64,000 nt of DNA from Clostridia bacterium (GTDB lineage: Bacteria; Bacillota; Clostridia; UBA1381): positions 1 to 64,000 of the forward strand of contig CAADTH010000049.1 in assembly GCA_900751885.1 (NCBI GenBank). The letters are read 5' to 3'. The first letter of the stretch is position 1; each line of letters opens with the position of its first letter. The notes under the pieces were generated by a model, which did not search any database, had not been told where the DNA came from, and worked only from the letters and a program-made list of their open reading frames with translations. This document shows, piece by piece, positions 32,743 to 41,050 of the stretch. The position numbers and the translations under genes were made by a program.

Positions 32743-34347
32743 ATGGTACAGTTAAACGGAAAAATCACGGCTCTCTACTGCCGTTTAAGTCAAGAGGACG
32801 AATATGCCGGAGAGTCCGGCAGCATCCAGCACCAAAAGCAAATTTTAATGGAATATGCCAATGCCAATGGCTTTCCCAACCCACAGTTTTTTGTGGACGA
32901 CGGCTATTCCGGAGTCATGTTCGACCGCCCCGGCTACAAAGCCATGATGGAACAGGTGGAAGCGGGAAATGTCTCTACCATCCCTGTGAAAGACCATTCC
33001 CGGCTGGGCAGAAACCGCCTTGTGGTGGGTATCCTGTTGGAAGAAACCTTTGCAAGCTACAATGTCCGTTACATCGCCATTAACGACAACGTGGACACGC
33101 TGAACGGCGTGGATGACAGTGTGGCCGTCCGCGATCTTTTTAACGAGTGGCACGCCAGAGACACCAGCAAGAAGGTCAAAGCGGTCATCATGGCGGCGGC
33201 GCGGCGTGGGGAGCGCATCGGCACAAAGGCGCCTTACGGCTATCGAAAAGACCCAGAAAGCCGTAAGCGGATTATTCCCAATGAGGACACCGCGCCTGTG
33301 GTGCGGCGGATTTTTGCCCTGTGCTCCAGCGGACTTGGCCCTGACAAAATTGCACGGATACTGAGGACTGACCAAATCCTGACGCCCACTGTTTATGAGT
33401 TTCGCACCAACGGTGTCCGCCATACCAATCTGAATGAGAATAAGCCTTATGATTGGTGCGGCTCTACCGTGGCAGATATTTTGGAACGGGAGGAGTACAT
33501 CGGCAACACCATCAACTGCCGCAGTTACAGTCCATCCTTCAAGAGCAAGAAAAGCAAGCGGAATCCACCGGAAAATCAGCTCCGCTTTGAGCATACCCAC
33601 GAGCCGCTGATCGACATGGAAACATGGGAGATTGTGCAGAAGGTACGGGCGGGCAAACGCCGTCCCAATAAAATGGGTGAGATGGATCTGCTGTCCGGTA
33701 TGGTCTACTGTGCAGACTGCGGAAAACGGCACTACTTCTGCCGGTGCGGAAGCTGGAACGAAAGCCAGTATACATATACCTGCGGCACTTACCACGGACA
33801 TAAAGAGGACTGTACCCCGCATACCGTCAAGGTCATGGCACTGCACGAAATTGTGCTGGCGGAGATTCAGCGGGTTACGCAGGAAGCGCGGGAGCACACC
33901 GAGGAATTCCTCCGGCGGGCGATGGACAAGCACAGCAGCCAGCTCAAAAAGGAATTGTCCGCCAAGACCAAGGAATTGGACAGGGTGCAGAAACGGCTTG
34001 CGGATTTGGGAAAGCTGTTCCGCGCCGCCTTTGAACAGCTTGCGTTGGCGAACCTATCGGAAACTCAGTTTAAGGCGCTGACGGGCGGTTACGAGGAGGA
34101 AAAACAGGAGTTGGCCATCCGCAGCGAAATGCTGGAACAGGAAATCAACGCGGAAAAAGACCGGATGCTGAATGCAGACCGCTTTCTCAGGGTGATACAG
34201 CGGTACACGGAGATTCAAGAACTGACGCCGGAAATCGTGCGGGAGTTCATTGAGAAAATCGTGGTGCATGAACGGAGCGAGCCGTGGAAAAAGAAGAACT
34301 ACACCCAGCAGATTGACGTGTACTTCAATTTTGTAGGGCAGGTCTAA
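32743..34347 (+). CDS. tnpX: Large serine recombinase (TnpX/TndX type)
   Basis: 534 residues. The N-terminal resolvase domain (about 5-160) has catalytic Ser16 in ALYCRLS and the arginine segment DHSRLGRNRL. The recombinase domain (about 180-290) includes GTKAPYGYRKDPESRKRI. The zinc ribbon (about 325-360) has CADCGKRHYFCRCG, then CGTYHGHKEDC. A coiled coil (about 385-480) follows. It cuts both strands at short crossover sites to excise and integrate the element as a circle. At 534 residues it is shorter than Tn4451 TnpX (about 700), lacking some of the C-terminus. AAAGGAGTTTTG precedes the ATG. Confidence 0.93.
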   Translation: MVQLNGKITALYCRLSQEDEYAGESGSIQHQKQILMEYANANGFPNPQFFVDDGYSGVMFDRPGYKAMMEQVEAGNVSTIPVKDHSRLGRNRLVVGILLEETFASYNVRYIAINDNVDTLNGVDDSVAVRDLFNEWHARDTSKKVKAVIMAAARRGERIGTKAPYGYRKDPESRKRIIPNEDTAPVVRRIFALCSSGLGPDKIARILRTDQILTPTVYEFRTNGVRHTNLNENKPYDWCGSTVADILEREEYIGNTINCRSYSPSFKSKKSKRNPPENQLRFEHTHEPLIDMETWEIVQKVRAGKRRPNKMGEMDLLSGMVYCADCGKRHYFCRCGSWNESQYTYTCGTYHGHKEDCTPHTVKVMALHEIVLAEIQRVTQEAREHTEEFLRRAMDKHSSQLKKELSAKTKELDRVQKRLADLGKLFRAAFEQLALANLSETQFKALTGGYEEEKQELAIRSEMLEQEINAEKDRMLNADRFLRVIQRYTEIQELTPEIVREFIEKIVVHERSEPWKKKNYTQQIDVYFNFVGQV

Positions 34348-34356
34348 AACAGAAAA

Positions 34357-34383
34357 GCCACAGGATACGAACTATCCTGTGGC
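34357..34383 (+). terminator. Hairpin after the recombinase gene
   Basis: GCCACAGGATA / TATCCTGTGGC is an 11-bp perfect stem just behind the recombinase stop. No clean T tract follows, so termination may be weak. Confidence 0.6.
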
Positions 34384-34427
34384 ATATCTTAAAAGTAGAA
34401 AACATCCTTGTCAGGCGGAGACGAAAA

Positions 34428-34443
34428 GTCTGCCCTTGTTTTT
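34428..34443. terminator. Right half of the host terminator split by the transposon
   Basis: GTCTGCCCTTGTTTTT is the downstream arm matching 19999-20014. It directly follows the stop of the minus-strand AraC gene, so the original hairpin served convergent transcripts from both sides. Confidence 0.75.
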
Positions 34444-34445
34444 GC

Positions 34446-35258
34446 TTAAAGCATGCTTTTTGGCGGCTTTCCCATCTGCTTCAAATAGATTTTATAAAAA
34501 TTGGAATAGTTGTTGAAGCCTGCGTTTGCGCTCGCCTGTGTCAGTGATTCGCCGCTTTGATGGAGCTTTTGCACGAGTAGAATCCGCTTGTAATTGATGT
34601 ATTGATTGAGTGTATAGCCTGTATTTTTTTTAAAGGTTTTACACAGGTAGTATTTGTCGATGTAAAATTTTTGGGACAGCTCTTGCAGAGACAGCGGCTG
34701 GGTCAGGTGCTGGTTGATATATAAAATCACATCTCTGATTCGCTTGTCCTTTGTCTCATTATCCTTTGGAAGAGTTTTGGTGTGATTGATGAGGTATAAA
34801 AATTCCATCAATACGCCGCGCGCGACAGAACATTCACCCTCCTTCACATATCGGTGGATTCGGTTGATACAGCTTAGAATATCACCCTGAACCATTTGAG
34901 TGGGAATCAGATTTTTTGTCCCCAAGTTTCTGTTTTCAAATACCTCCCGCAAGTGTTCGCAATGGTTTTTTACAAAATAATCTGCATTGATATAGAGAAT
35001 AATCCGTTCATACGTGCGTTCTGTCAGGCACACGATATGGTGCATTTCAAACGGACGTGTCATTACGATATCATAAGGCGTTAGCTGGTATGTGTTTCCC
35101 TCGACGCAGAATTCACAGTCTCCATCCAAGAGAAGGACAATCTCATAAATATCATTGTGGTTGTGGAGCTTAAACTCAAGGTTGTTTGGATTCTCGTCTA
35201 TTTTATAGGAAAGCCCAAAATACATATCGGGAAAAATTACGACTCTATCATCATTCAT
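34446..35258 (-). CDS. AraC-family regulator, probable controller of the GH115/GH42/Uxu operon
   Basis: 270 residues. An N-terminal cupin-like sensor half includes FKLHNHNDIYEIVLLLDGDC; the part quoted is the LHNHND barrel segment. The C-terminal AraC domain (about 165-265) has the second helix-turn-helix signature ASANAGFNNYSNFYKIYLKQ. It is divergent from the GH115-like gene, and three TATGCCAA-like direct repeats lie in the shared region. The probable inducer is a sugar acid or oligosaccharide. Its 3' end abuts the right flank of the transposon, so its terminator is now broken. Confidence 0.92.
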   Translation of the reverse strand: MNDDRVVIFPDMYFGLSYKIDENPNNLEFKLHNHNDIYEIVLLLDGDCEFCVEGNTYQLTPYDIVMTRPFEMHHIVCLTERTYERIILYINADYFVKNHCEHLREVFENRNLGTKNLIPTQMVQGDILSCINRIHRYVKEGECSVARGVLMEFLYLINHTKTLPKDNETKDKRIRDVILYINQHLTQPLSLQELSQKFYIDKYYLCKTFKKNTGYTLNQYINYKRILLVQKLHQSGESLTQASANAGFNNYSNFYKIYLKQMGKPPKSML

Positions 35259-35288
35259 AGCCTACCTCCTAGGAATAGTGTACTACAA

Positions 35289-35317
35289 TATGCCAAGATA
35301 TGCAATGTTATTGCCAA
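35289..35317 (+). promoter_or_regulatory. Direct repeats, likely AraC-type binding sites
   Basis: TATGCCAA (35289-35296), TATGCAAT (35299-35306) and TATTGCCAA (35309-35317) recur at 10-bp intervals, that is, on one face of the helix, in the 132-bp region between the AraC gene and the GH115-like gene. Confidence 0.6.
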
Positions 35318-35390
35318 AATAGTCATATAAATATTGTTTAAATTGTGTTATCATTAAAAAAAGAGAAAACAGATTTTTGGGAGGTACACA

Positions 35391-37397
35391 ATGAAATTTA
35401 TATTGAACGCAGCGACAAAGGTGCAGTCAGACACGGCTGCAGCACCTGTTAAAAACGCCATCTCCATCCTAAAGCGCGACATGGCAAAGAGACTGGACGC
35501 GCAAGGAAGCGTCACAAACGCGATTATCCTCAAAGAAAATCCAAGCGCAAAGCCAGAGACATTTACCGTGGAGGTGTCCGAGGATATCACCCTGTCAGCG
35601 GGGGACGATTTGGGATTTGTGTATGGTCTTTTATACATCAGTGAAGCCTTTTTGGGCATCGAGCCATTTTGGTTTTGGATGGATCAGGACATCAAGCCCA
35701 CTGACAGCGTGGAAATAGACTATGGAACCTACACCTCACCGGAGCCGATTGTGAAATACCGCGGATGGTTTTTCAATGATGAGGTTCTCATCATGAAATG
35801 GAATATCGGTGGGGACGCCGTGGAGCCTTGGAGAATGGCGTTTGAAGCGCTGTTAAGGTGCGGCGGCAACATGACCATCCCAGGCACAGACAAGAATTCG
35901 AGAAAGTACCGCCGGATTGCCGCGGACATGGGACTTTGGATTACACACCATCACGCAGAGCCATTGGGGGCAGAGATGTTCGTGCGTGCCTATCCCGATA
36001 TCCAGCCGAATTACACACAGCATCCCGACCTGTTTTTTAAGCTCTGGGAGGACGCGGTCAAGGAGCAGAAGGACTACCGCGTGATATGGAATGTCGGCTT
36101 CCGCGGACAGGGAGACTGCCCGTTTTGGAGCAATGACAACAGCGGACAATTCGACACACCGCAAAAGCGAGGAAAGCTTATCAGTGATTTGATTGAGAAG
36201 CAGTGCGACCTTGTCAGAGCGCATGTAAAAAATCCGGTATTCTGCACCAATCTGTACGGCGAGGTCATGGAGCTGTATCATGAGGGACATATTACACTTC
36301 CTGAGGACATCATCAAAATCAGCGCGGACAATGGCTATGGAAAAATGGTCACGCGGCGGCGCGATAACCACTGCGTGCGGATTTCCTCCCTGCCTGACGG
36401 CGATGGCGGCAGAAAGGGAATCTATTACCATGTTTCCTTCTATGATTTGCAGGCGGCAAACCACATTACCATGCTTCCAAACTCCGTGGATTTTGTCGAT
36501 AAGGAATTATCGGAGGTAATCAAAAAGAACGCCACAGAGTATTGGATTGTCAACTGCTCCAACGTCCGGCCGCACGCATATTATCTCGACGCGGTGCGGA
36601 AAAAATGGTATGGTCAGTCGGTATCCGACGTGAAGCAAAGTAAGGAGTTTTCCGAAGAATATTATGGAGCGGATGCCGGTGTTGCCGCGTGCCTCAAAGC
36701 CTACCCGGATGTGATGACATCCTATGGAAGCGAGGAGGACGAACACGCAGGGGAGCAGTTTTACACAGAAAATGTCCGCATGCTGGCGAATCAGTTCATC
36801 AAGGATAGGACAAAAAACACCGCAAGATTGTATTGGCTCACGGGAGATGTGCCGCTCTCAGCGCAGGTAGAAGCCTTCTGCGGCATCTGCCGGCGTGCGA
36901 AAGCTGGCATGGATGCCTATTATCAGCAGTGCAGGGAAACAAGTGAGACTCTCTCGGGTACGGCAAAGCGTCTGTTTGACGCCACAATCCTGCTTCAGGC
37001 AACCATACACCATTGCTGTACAGATGGCGTATTGCTGTTTGGCGAAGGATACCACGCGTTTGAGGAGGAAGAGTACAAAAAATCATTTATGAGTTTGGGG
37101 GATAGCGCACAGGCATTCGACGCGGCAGAGGATGCAATGCGGAGCGCGGAATATGGCGTTTGGAACAATTTTTATCAAAATGACTGCTTTGCAGACGTCA
37201 AGCACACTGCCTATATGGTAAAAAAAATGATGGGCGTGGTTCGGGAATTCGGCGACAATTCGCGCCATGACAAATGGTACCGCGAAGCGGTCTATGCGCC
37301 GGAGGACAGACAGGTCATGACGCTTTTGGTCAATGACAACCACATGACGGATTGGGAGCTGTTCGAAGCGTTTCAAACCATGGAATCAGAACAATAG
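35391..37397 (+). CDS. GH115-like glycosidase (alpha-glucuronidase family)
   Basis: 668 residues, no signal peptide, so cytoplasmic. The region KYRGWFFNDEVLIMKWNIGG, the following EPWRMAFEALLRCGGNMTIP, and MGLWITHHHAEPLGAEMFVR resemble the conserved core of GH115. Members of GH115 remove alpha-1,2-linked (methyl)glucuronic acid. It is shorter than typical GH115 enzymes (about 800-1000), lacking the C-terminal part. GGGAGGTACACA precedes the ATG. It heads an operon with GH42, fructuronate reductase and mannonate dehydratase, consistent with release of glucuronic acid. The family call is from motif memory, so the substrate remains open. Confidence 0.72.
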   Translation: MKFILNAATKVQSDTAAAPVKNAISILKRDMAKRLDAQGSVTNAIILKENPSAKPETFTVEVSEDITLSAGDDLGFVYGLLYISEAFLGIEPFWFWMDQDIKPTDSVEIDYGTYTSPEPIVKYRGWFFNDEVLIMKWNIGGDAVEPWRMAFEALLRCGGNMTIPGTDKNSRKYRRIAADMGLWITHHHAEPLGAEMFVRAYPDIQPNYTQHPDLFFKLWEDAVKEQKDYRVIWNVGFRGQGDCPFWSNDNSGQFDTPQKRGKLISDLIEKQCDLVRAHVKNPVFCTNLYGEVMELYHEGHITLPEDIIKISADNGYGKMVTRRRDNHCVRISSLPDGDGGRKGIYYHVSFYDLQAANHITMLPNSVDFVDKELSEVIKKNATEYWIVNCSNVRPHAYYLDAVRKKWYGQSVSDVKQSKEFSEEYYGADAGVAACLKAYPDVMTSYGSEEDEHAGEQFYTENVRMLANQFIKDRTKNTARLYWLTGDVPLSAQVEAFCGICRRAKAGMDAYYQQCRETSETLSGTAKRLFDATILLQATIHHCCTDGVLLFGEGYHAFEEEEYKKSFMSLGDSAQAFDAAEDAMRSAEYGVWNNFYQNDCFADVKHTAYMVKKMMGVVREFGDNSRHDKWYREAVYAPEDRQVMTLLVNDNHMTDWELFEAFQTMESEQ

Positions 37398-37430
37398 AAT
37401 GTTGGACAGAACATAAAAGGAGGAGGGCAC

Positions 37431-39407
37431 ATGCTTTTCGGAGTCGCATACTATCCAGAGCACTGGGACAAGAAAGATTGGAAGCGCCACGCACGGCTCA
37501 TGCGCGAAGGAAACTTCAATGTGGCAAGGATTGCAGAGTTTGCGTGGGGGAGAATCGAGCCGGAGGAGGACAGATTTGATTTTGCGTGGCTGGACGAGGC
37601 AATCGACACGTTAGCCGCGGAGGGAATCAATGTGATATTAGGAACACCGACCGCATCCCCTCCCAAATGGCTTGCGGACAAATATGATGTATATCTGCGC
37701 GACCGCTATGGCAGAGCGCGTGGATTTGGTTCCAGAAGGCAATGCTGTTCGAACCATCCAGACTATATAGAAAGAAGCATCCGCGTGGTGGAGAAGATGG
37801 CAGAGCATTACAAAGACCATCCGAATGTTATCGCATGGCAGATTGACAATGAATTCGGTTGCCATGGCAGCACGCAGTGCTATTGTGAGCACTGTAAACA
37901 AGCGTTTTCACGCTGGCTCGAAGCAAGGTATCATGATATTACTGCGCTCAACACGCTGTATGGAACCGTGTTCTGGAGCCAGGAGTACCGCGGTTTTGAT
38001 GATGTCATCCTGCCTGCGTACACCTCCTGCGAGCCGGAGTGCGGACACAGCTGGGCGCATAATCCAAGCCTGGACATGGATTTTTACCGCTTTTCCTCCG
38101 ACTCGTGGGTCAATTACCAGCAGCTGCAAATTGACATCATCCGCAAGTATTCCGGTGCGCCAATCACGCATAACATGATGGGGCATTTCTCGGATATCGA
38201 CTATAACAAGCTGGGAAAACCGCTCGATATCGTCTCATGGGACAATTACATTGATAATCAATGGAACCATGAAACCTATGAAAACACCTCCATGGCGCAT
38301 GAGCTGATGCGGGGGGTAAAGAATCAGAACTTCTGGATTGTGGAACAGCAGTCAGGGCAGTGCGGCTGGGATATGTACGGCGGCACGCCGCGCCCGGGAC
38401 AGCTTCGCCTTTGGACGTATCAGGCAATCGCGCATGGCTGTGAGGGACTGTTGTATTTCCGTTTTAAATCCGTTCCGTTCGGTATGGAGCAGTACTGGCA
38501 CGGCGTGATTGACCACGACGGCATTCCAAGAAGACGCTATGCTGAATTGCAGCAGACGGGAGCGGAGCTAAAGCATCTCGCTCCACTGTTTATGGGAGCA
38601 CAGTCCAAAACCGATGTGCTGATTGTCAAATCGTATGAGCATGTGTGGAGCCACGCAATCAAACAGCATAAAAAAGAGTTCGATTATAGAGAGCTGCTTT
38701 ACGCCTATTACAAGGCAAACAATCATCTGGGGACAAATCCTGCCTGCGGCTCAGAGGAAATGATAAGCAGTCAATATCAGATTGTGTATCTTCCTGCCTG
38801 CATCATCGTTTCCGAAGCGCTTGAGAAGCGGCTTGAGGAGTATGTCATGGGAGGCGGATGCCTTGTTCTAACCTATAGAAGCGGCATCAAGGACGAGAAC
38901 AACAATATCTGCACCAGTACCATGCCGGGACGTTTGAGAAAGCTTTCAGGCGTGACGGTGGAGGAGTTCGACACCTCGCCTGTCCAGACCGCGCTATCCG
39001 GCGGCTTCGGCAGTACAGGCGTATGGCGGGATATCTTAAAGACTGAAACAGCACAGACGGCAGCAACCTACGAAAGCGAATACTATAAGGGCAGTGCCGC
39101 CATCACAAGGAATCAATATGGAAAGGGCACTGTGTGGTATGTCGGCTGTGATTTGACGGATGATGCGCTGTTCAGGCTGGTTAAGACAATCACAGAGAAA
39201 GCAGGTGTGCAGTATATGCCGCATCCGGAGGGGACGGAAATTATCCGGCGAAGCGCGGACAACGCAGAATATACGATGCTGCTTAATTATACCGACGAAG
39301 AGAAAGAAATGCAGATACGTGGAACGTCGCTCTTTGACGGCAAGCCATTTGACGGCAGGCTGGGGGCATACAGCGTAGCAATCATTGAGGATAGAGAAAA
39401 CAAGTAG
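37431..39407 (+). CDS. GH42 beta-galactosidase
   Basis: 658 residues, no signal peptide. The N-terminal barrel opens GVAYYPEHWDKKDWKRHARL, typical of GH42. The acid/base Glu141 lies in QIDNEFG and the nucleophile Glu305 in IVEQQSG. A cysteine cluster (CCSNHP, CYCEHC) fits the zinc site seen in many GH42 trimers. A beta-galactosidase trimerisation domain (about 390-600) and a small C-terminal sandwich follow. It would clip beta-galactosyl residues, for example from galactan side chains or arabinogalactan oligomers, after import. It starts 33 bases behind GH115 with its own AAGGAGGAGG. Confidence 0.95.
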   Translation: MLFGVAYYPEHWDKKDWKRHARLMREGNFNVARIAEFAWGRIEPEEDRFDFAWLDEAIDTLAAEGINVILGTPTASPPKWLADKYDVYLRDRYGRARGFGSRRQCCSNHPDYIERSIRVVEKMAEHYKDHPNVIAWQIDNEFGCHGSTQCYCEHCKQAFSRWLEARYHDITALNTLYGTVFWSQEYRGFDDVILPAYTSCEPECGHSWAHNPSLDMDFYRFSSDSWVNYQQLQIDIIRKYSGAPITHNMMGHFSDIDYNKLGKPLDIVSWDNYIDNQWNHETYENTSMAHELMRGVKNQNFWIVEQQSGQCGWDMYGGTPRPGQLRLWTYQAIAHGCEGLLYFRFKSVPFGMEQYWHGVIDHDGIPRRRYAELQQTGAELKHLAPLFMGAQSKTDVLIVKSYEHVWSHAIKQHKKEFDYRELLYAYYKANNHLGTNPACGSEEMISSQYQIVYLPACIIVSEALEKRLEEYVMGGGCLVLTYRSGIKDENNNICTSTMPGRLRKLSGVTVEEFDTSPVQTALSGGFGSTGVWRDILKTETAQTAATYESEYYKGSAAITRNQYGKGTVWYVGCDLTDDALFRLVKTITEKAGVQYMPHPEGTEIIRRSADNAEYTMLLNYTDEEKEMQIRGTSLFDGKPFDGRLGAYSVAIIEDRENK

Positions 39408-39446
39408 CATGGGATTGTATGGACAGAAAGGAATGGAGAACATAAC

Positions 39447-41030
39447 ATGAAGCTGACAAGAGAGGGAATCAAAGAGAGAGACGCATGGCAGGAGAAGGGA
39501 ATCCGTCTGCCGCAGTATGACGTGGAGGCGACGGCAGCACGTACACGCAAGGAGCCTGAATGGATTCATTTCGGAGCGGGAAACATTTTTCGAGGCTTTA
39601 TCGGCTCGATTGCACAGAAGCTGTTAAACGCAGGCGAGACGGATACAGGCATCATCGCGGTCGAAACCTTCGATTTTGACATCATCGACAAGATTTATCA
39701 GCCGTATGACAACCTGACGCTGAATGTGATGATGGACGTCGATTCAGGACTCGACCTGGAGGTGCTCGGCGGTGTAGTAGACGGTGTGAAGGCGTCTGAC
39801 TATGCTAGGCTCTATGAGATTGCCAAAAAGCCGTCTCTCAAGATGATGAGCTTTACCATAACAGAAAAAGGGTATGCCATCACAGCGAGCGGCGGCCAGT
39901 TTCTGCCGATTGTGGAGGAGGACATCAAAGACGGCGCAAAGGCGCCGAAGCACGCAATGAGCATTGTCGCGGCAATGCTGTACGAACGGTATACAAACGG
40001 AGCCTGTCCGCTTGCGGTCGTGAGCATGGACAACTGCTCGCATAACGGGGAGAAGCTTCAGGCGAGTGTGATGGCAATTGCAAAAGCGTGCGTGGAAAAT
40101 GGTACGATGGATAAAGGCTTTCTTGCATATCTCAATACAAAGGTATCGTTTCCGTGGAGCATGATTGATAAAATCACGCCGCGCCCGTCAGATAAGGTAA
40201 AGGCGCAGCTTCAGGCACTCGGTGTGGAGGACATGGACGCGGTGGTCACCGGCAAAAACACATATATTGCCCCGTTTGTCAATGCAGAAATTCCAGAATA
40301 TCTTGTCGTTGAGGACAATTTCCCGAATGGACGGCCGCCGCTTGAGAAGGTGGGCGTTTATCTGACCAGCCGGGAGACAGTCAACAAAGCGGAGACCATG
40401 AAGGTTACAACGTGTTTAAATCCATTGCATACAGCGCTTGCTGTGTTTGGGTGCACGCTCGGATATACGACAATCTGGGAGGAGATGCAGGACGCCTGCT
40501 TAAAGCGGCTTGTTCAGATGATTGCGGACGAGGGAATGAAGGTAGTGATCGACCCCAAAATCATTGACCCACAGGCGTTTGTCACAGAAGTGATTGAAAA
40601 ACGCCTTCCGAACCCGAATATTCCCGATGCGCCGCAGAGAATCGCGACGGATACCTCGCAGAAGGTTGGAATCCGCTATGGTGAGACAATCAAGTCATAC
40701 ATGCACTCTGATTCACTCAGCCCTGCTGATTTGACAGCAATCCCTATGGCGATTGCAGGATGGCTGAGATACCTGCTTGGCGTGGACGACAATGGCAATG
40801 CGTTTGAGAGAAGCCAGGACCCAATGCTCGACGAGCTGACTGGGATGCTTGAGGGCATCCGGGTTGGACAGCCGGACAGTCTTCAGGGACAATTAAAAGG
40901 AATTTTGTCGAATAAAGCGCTGTTTGGCACAGATTTATACAAAGCCGGAATTGGTGATAAAATTGAGATGTATTTTGCATCCATGATAAAAACAAAAGGC
41001 GCGGTACGCGAAGCGTTAAACGCGCTGTAA
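39447..41030 (+). CDS. uxuB: D-fructuronate reductase (mannitol dehydrogenase family)
   Basis: 527 residues of the long-chain mannitol dehydrogenase family. The NAD-binding segment is WIHFGAGNIFRGFIG. The catalytic region includes FPWSMIDKITPRPSD with the family lysine, and CLNPLHTALAVFG is also typical. With UxuA next door, the role is reduction of D-fructuronate to D-mannonate in uronic acid catabolism. The N-terminus is longer than in E. coli UxuB, as is common in Firmicutes. It is spaced 39 bases after GH42 and 20 before uxuA. Confidence 0.88.
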   Translation: MKLTREGIKERDAWQEKGIRLPQYDVEATAARTRKEPEWIHFGAGNIFRGFIGSIAQKLLNAGETDTGIIAVETFDFDIIDKIYQPYDNLTLNVMMDVDSGLDLEVLGGVVDGVKASDYARLYEIAKKPSLKMMSFTITEKGYAITASGGQFLPIVEEDIKDGAKAPKHAMSIVAAMLYERYTNGACPLAVVSMDNCSHNGEKLQASVMAIAKACVENGTMDKGFLAYLNTKVSFPWSMIDKITPRPSDKVKAQLQALGVEDMDAVVTGKNTYIAPFVNAEIPEYLVVEDNFPNGRPPLEKVGVYLTSRETVNKAETMKVTTCLNPLHTALAVFGCTLGYTTIWEEMQDACLKRLVQMIADEGMKVVIDPKIIDPQAFVTEVIEKRLPNPNIPDAPQRIATDTSQKVGIRYGETIKSYMHSDSLSPADLTAIPMAIAGWLRYLLGVDDNGNAFERSQDPMLDELTGMLEGIRVGQPDSLQGQLKGILSNKALFGTDLYKAGIGDKIEMYFASMIKTKGAVREALNAL

Positions 41031-41050
41031 TATAGAGGAGGAAACAGGCA

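Larger units (their letters stand above)
20012..34422. mobile_element. TnpX-type (serine recombinase) transposon carrying a redox cassette
   Basis: A 14.4-kb element holding tnpV at one end and an RHH gene, a tnpW-like gene and a large serine recombinase at the other. Boundaries come from the split host terminator: AAAAACAAGGGCAGAC ends at 20014 and GTCTGCCCTTGTTTTT starts at 34428. The trinucleotide GAC occurs at 20012-20014 and at 34420-34422. Joining the flanks across one GAC recreates a perfect hairpin with loop GAAAA. A GA crossover is known for the Tn4451 recombinase TnpX. The inner ends are also imperfectly inverted (GTCTC ... AAGGATGTTT on both sides). No conjugation genes or relaxase are seen, so it is a transposon or at most mobilisable in trans. 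Exact end positions may be off by a few bases. Confidence 0.85.

Noticed and set aside
32845..33933. 362-codon minus-strand frame opposite the serine recombinase
   Set aside because: An antisense open frame caused by codon bias; the recombinase on the plus strand has all catalytic and zinc motifs, and no family is visible on the other strand.
20012..34422. Calling the element an integrative conjugative element
   Set aside because: No relaxase, coupling protein, VirB4 or other transfer gene is present; only transposition genes and cargo are seen.
20001..34443. Reading the CAAGGGCAGAC arms as terminal inverted repeats of the transposon
   Set aside because: Possible but less likely. The rejoined arms make a perfect terminator exactly between two convergent genes, followed by T-rich bases as in other terminators of this window. 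The inner GTCTC...AAGGATGTTT similarity is enough for imperfect ends.
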